Assembly: GCA_963663395.1 (NCBI GenBank)
Contig: OY760226.1
Location: 1,860,001 to 1,924,000 of the forward strand
Direction: 5' to 3'
Length of the DNA: 64,000 nucleotides
Source: Azophilus sp963663395
GTDB lineage: Bacteria > Pseudomonadota > Gammaproteobacteria > Pseudomonadales > Azotimanducaceae
Below are positions 61,842 through 64,000 of the stretch, piece after piece. Every line of letters starts with the position of its first letter. The stretch's first letter is position 1. The notes under the pieces were generated by a model that was not told the origin of the DNA, ran no database searches, and worked only from the letters and a program-made list of their open reading frames with translations. The translations under genes were made by a program, and so were the position numbers.

Positions 61842-62984
61842 TTACGCCGCTTCGAGTATGTGTATGCCGCAGGCGCTGCCCAGGCCGATCACGTGGGTGA
61901 GCCCGATGCGGGCGCCTTCCACCTGGCGGGCGCCGGCTTCGCCGCGCAGATGCGTCGACACCTCGTAGATATTGGCGATGCCGGTGGCGCCGAGCGGATG
62001 ACCCTTGGAAAGCAGGCCGCCCGATACGTTGACCGGAACCCGGCCGCCCAGGGCGACTTCGCCGTCATCGATCATGCGTCCGGCTTCGCCTGCGCCGCAT
62101 AGCCCGAGGTTCTCGTAGTGCAGGATCTCGGCGGTTGCGAAGCAGTCGTGCAGTTCGACGAGGTCGACATCTTCCGGGCCCAGTCCCGCCATCTCGTAGG
62201 CCTTGGCTGCGGCCTGCCGGGTGCAGGTGTTGACGTCGGGCATGACCAGGTCGCGTTCCTGCCAGGGGTCGGAGGTGAGCACCGAGGCGCGTACCTTGAC
62301 GGCGCGGTCCATCAGGCCGAGTTCGCGAACCTTCTTCTCGGATGCGATGACCGCGGCGGCGGAACCGTCGACGTTCACCGAGCACATGAGCTTGGTGTTC
62401 GGGTACGAGATCATCTCGGCGTTCATCACCACCTCCAGCGGCGTCTCGATCTGGTACATCGCCTTGGGGTTCATTGTGGAGTGATGGTGGTTCTTGACGG
62501 ACACCTTGGCGAACTGCTCGAAAGTGGTGCCGTGATTGCGGGCGTGCTCCATGCCTGCCTCGGCGAAGACCGCCGGCATGGTGCCGGAACCGAACAGCCC
62601 TTCCTTGGAAATACCCTTGCCGCCGCCGGGGCTGCCGAGCAGGCCCTTGCCCATCTGCTCGACGCCGACCGCGATGACCATGTCGTAGAGTTCCGCCTTG
62701 ACGGATGCCCAGGCTTCACGGAAAGCGGTAGCGCCGGTGGCGCAGGCGTTGGAGACGTTGACCACCGGAATGCCGGTCTGGCCGATTTCCTGGAGGATGC
62801 GCTGGCCGGTCATGTTGGCGGCCTGGAAGAGGTTGCCGCAGTAGAGGGCCTCCATGTCCTGAATGGTCAGCCCGCAGTCGTCGAGCGCCATGAGCGCCGA
62901 TTGCGCGCCGATCTGGGGCACCGTCTTTTCCGGGAAGCGCCCGAACTTGATCATGTCCACGCCAACGACATATGCATCGGTCAT
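61842..62984 (-). CDS. Thiolase-family protein (SCP-x/lipid-transfer type)
   Basis: 380 residues of the thiolase fold. The nucleophile Cys is in VVNVSNACATGATAFREAW; the DLVELHDCFATAEILHYENLG block holds His/Cys of the second active-site loop; NVSGGLLSKGHPLGATGIANI holds the GHPxGxTG motif. These SCP-x-like thiolases act on steroid, bile-acid or branched CoA esters, often with a DUF35 partner, which is present just upstream (91 bp) on the same strand. ATG 62984. Confidence 0.88.
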   Translation of the reverse strand: MTDAYVVGVDMIKFGRFPEKTVPQIGAQSALMALDDCGLTIQDMEALYCGNLFQAANMTGQRILQEIGQTGIPVVNVSNACATGATAFREAWASVKAELYDMVIAVGVEQMGKGLLGSPGGGKGISKEGLFGSGTMPAVFAEAGMEHARNHGTTFEQFAKVSVKNHHHSTMNPKAMYQIETPLEVVMNAEMISYPNTKLMCSVNVDGSAAAVIASEKKVRELGLMDRAVKVRASVLTSDPWQERDLVMPDVNTCTRQAAAKAYEMAGLGPEDVDLVELHDCFATAEILHYENLGLCGAGEAGRMIDDGEVALGGRVPVNVSGGLLSKGHPLGATGIANIYEVSTHLRGEAGARQVEGARIGLTHVIGLGSACGIHILEAA

Positions 62985-63075
62985 TTGAGTTCTCCTTGCT
63001 TGATAGCTGGTATTCCCTGTTGGTTACTGAGTTGCCGGCAACGCCGCTGTCCCGTTGGGCCGGGGGATCGCCCTG

Positions 63076-63489
63076 TCAGGCCTGCGGCTGGAAGAAGTAA
63101 GCGAGATAGGAGTTGCCTTCCTTGTCCTTGCGCCCGAGTGCGTCCTTGTAGACGACCTCCACGGGCATGTCGAACGCGATCTTTTCGGGGTCGGGTTCGA
63201 TGTTGATGAGGTTGCCCTTGATGGCGGTGCCGTCGTCGAGGTCGACCACGGCGCTGATGTAGGGCACGTCGATGCCCGGGTAGGAGCGGTGCACGATGCA
63301 GTAGGAATAGAGGTTGCCGGTGTTCGGCAGCTTGACGGGGCTCATCTGGTCACGGGCGCCGCACTTCGAACAGATTGTGCGTTCGCCGAGAAATGTGGCG
63401 CCGCACGCCCCGCATTTGTGGCCCTCCAAGTAGGGCTCGCCGTCATCCGGCATTTTTAGGAAATCGACCGCTGGCAGTGGCTGGCCCAT
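63076..63489 (-). CDS. DUF35 zinc-ribbon/OB-fold protein (thiolase partner)
   Basis: 137 residues. CGACGATFLGERTICSKCGAR is a four-Cys zinc ribbon, followed by an OB fold (GNLYSYCIVHRSYPG..VPYISAVVDLDDGTAIKGNL). Such proteins bind SCP-x-type thiolases or acyl-CoA dehydrogenases and are needed for their activity. ATG 63489 has GGGAGG 4 nt before it; ATG 63501 is also possible. Thiolase gene follows downstream on the same strand, so an operon. Confidence 0.85.
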   Translation of the reverse strand: MGQPLPAVDFLKMPDDGEPYLEGHKCGACGATFLGERTICSKCGARDQMSPVKLPNTGNLYSYCIVHRSYPGIDVPYISAVVDLDDGTAIKGNLINIEPDPEKIAFDMPVEVVYKDALGRKDKEGNSYLAYFFQPQA

Positions 63490-63635
63490 CGAGCCTCCCA
63501 TTCATGTCCCGAGTGAAAGCGCGAAATCATAGCAGAAAGTTTTCCGCCTGCGCGCGTGGGATTTGCTTGAGCTCAGGGTCCGGTCAGGCCGAGACCGGCC
63601 GGGGCGCGGGAATATGCGTGAATACTGCCGCCCGC

Positions 63636-64000
63636 TCAGCCTTCGCGCAGCGCCTTGACGATCAGTTCGTTGGCCTGCTTCGGGTCTGCCTTGCCGCGGG
63701 TCGCTTTCATGACCTGGCCGACGAAGAAGCCGAGCACCTTCTGCTTGCCGGCGCGGAACTGTTCGGCCTGGGCCGGGTGTGCGGCGACGATCTCCTCCAC
63801 CACGGACTGCAATTCGCCGCTGTCGCTGATCTGGCGCAGGCCCCGGGCCTCGATGATTTCGTCGACCCCTCCTGCGTCGCCTGCCCACAACGCATCGAAG
63901 AGGGTTTTGGCGGTCTTGCCCGAGAGGGTGCCATCCTTGATGCGGGCGATGAGTGTGCCGAGGTTTTCCGCGGCGACCGGGGAATCGCCGATGGCGAGAC
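63636..64000 (-). CDS. gatB: Asp/Glu-tRNA amidotransferase subunit B, C-terminal part
   Basis: About 120 residues from the right edge to the stop at 63636. LAIGDSPVAAENLGTLIARIKDGTLSGKTAKTLFDALW... and AGKQKVLGFFVGQVMKATRGKADPKQANELIVKALRE are the YqeY-like tail of GatB, which binds misacylated tRNA. Needed to make Gln-tRNA and/or Asn-tRNA. The 5' part lies outside the window. Confidence 0.93.
   Translation of the reverse strand, partial: LAIGDSPVAAENLGTLIARIKDGTLSGKTAKTLFDALWAGDAGGVDEIIEARGLRQISDSGELQSVVEEIVAAHPAQAEQFRAGKQKVLGFFVGQVMKATRGKADPKQANELIVKALREG

Overview
The window looks like chromosome of a GC-rich member of the Pseudomonadota, most likely an uncultured marine or host-associated gammaproteobacterium. 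The grounds are two TonB-dependent receptors with the 'IEEV.VTAT' plug start, dTDP-rhamnose genes, DUF2237/DUF1499/MmcQ-type proteins, and copies of a GGGGTCAG-type inverted repeat that I associate with gammaproteobacterial genomes. This placement is inference from gene content. No rRNA, tRNA, CRISPR array, integrase or transposase gene was seen.

Layout. (1) 1-6.5 kb: a small-molecule uptake and degradation block: two spinster-like MFS transporters, a TetR regulator, a crotonase with 6-oxocamphor-hydrolase-like catalytic residues, and a TonB receptor whose promoter is bracketed by two palindromes. (2) 6.6-11.1 kb: a hairpin repeat, two SnoaL/NTF2-like proteins, a second repeat relic, then a two-gene ATPase/HNH nuclease unit resembling the Septu (PtuAB) anti-phage system. 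(3) 11.3-20.4 kb: a sodium/solute symporter, a LacI regulator with a leaderless-type promoter, a MetE-like protein, paralogues of the two SnoaL-like proteins, a bicupin and an exported alpha/beta hydrolase. (4) 20.6-29.6 kb: a second TonB receptor, a TPR-sulfotransferase, an arylsulfatase broken by a 7-base homopolymer, and a HyuB-type hydantoinase subunit without HyuA. (5) 29.6-36.5 kb: DUF2237, a cyclase/formamidase-like protein with a structured leader, a dimeric alpha/beta barrel protein, a VapBC-type toxin-antitoxin pair with an operator-like inverted repeat, and a DegT aminotransferase, threonine-synthase-like enzyme and luciferase-like oxidoreductase in a row. (6) 36.5-45.3 kb: Uma2 nuclease-like protein, an MltF-type lytic transglycosylase, a nitronate-monooxygenase-like enzyme, a duplicated MmcQ/YjbR protein, a glycosyltransferase and rmlB-rmlC-rmlD. 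(7) 45.4-48.8 kb: an alpha2-type glycyl-tRNA synthetase, a DUF1499 protein, and a short lytic transglycosylase bracketed by two hairpin repeats. (8) 48.8-57.6 kb: VOC protein, D-aminoacylase-like amidohydrolase, PhyH dioxygenase, class III aminotransferase, GPH symporter and a double CaiB/BaiF CoA-transferase. (9) 57.8-64 kb: HlyD adaptor plus C39-peptidase ABC exporter, YfcE-like phosphoesterase, thiolase plus DUF35 partner, and the end of gatB.

How it fits together. Most genes are scavenging and catabolic functions (outer-membrane receptors, transporters, hydrolases, CoA-handling enzymes, PLP enzymes) with local regulators (TetR, LacI). Accessory modules (Septu-like, VapBC, C39 exporter) are interspersed. 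Core genes (glycyl-tRNA synthetase, rmlBCD, gatB) indicate chromosome rather than plasmid. The points most worth a second look are the hairpin repeat family with its duplicated flanks, the Septu-like pair beside a repeat relic, the exporter with no visible substrate, the frameshifted sulfatase, the operator-bracketed TonB promoter, and the paralogous SnoaL modules.
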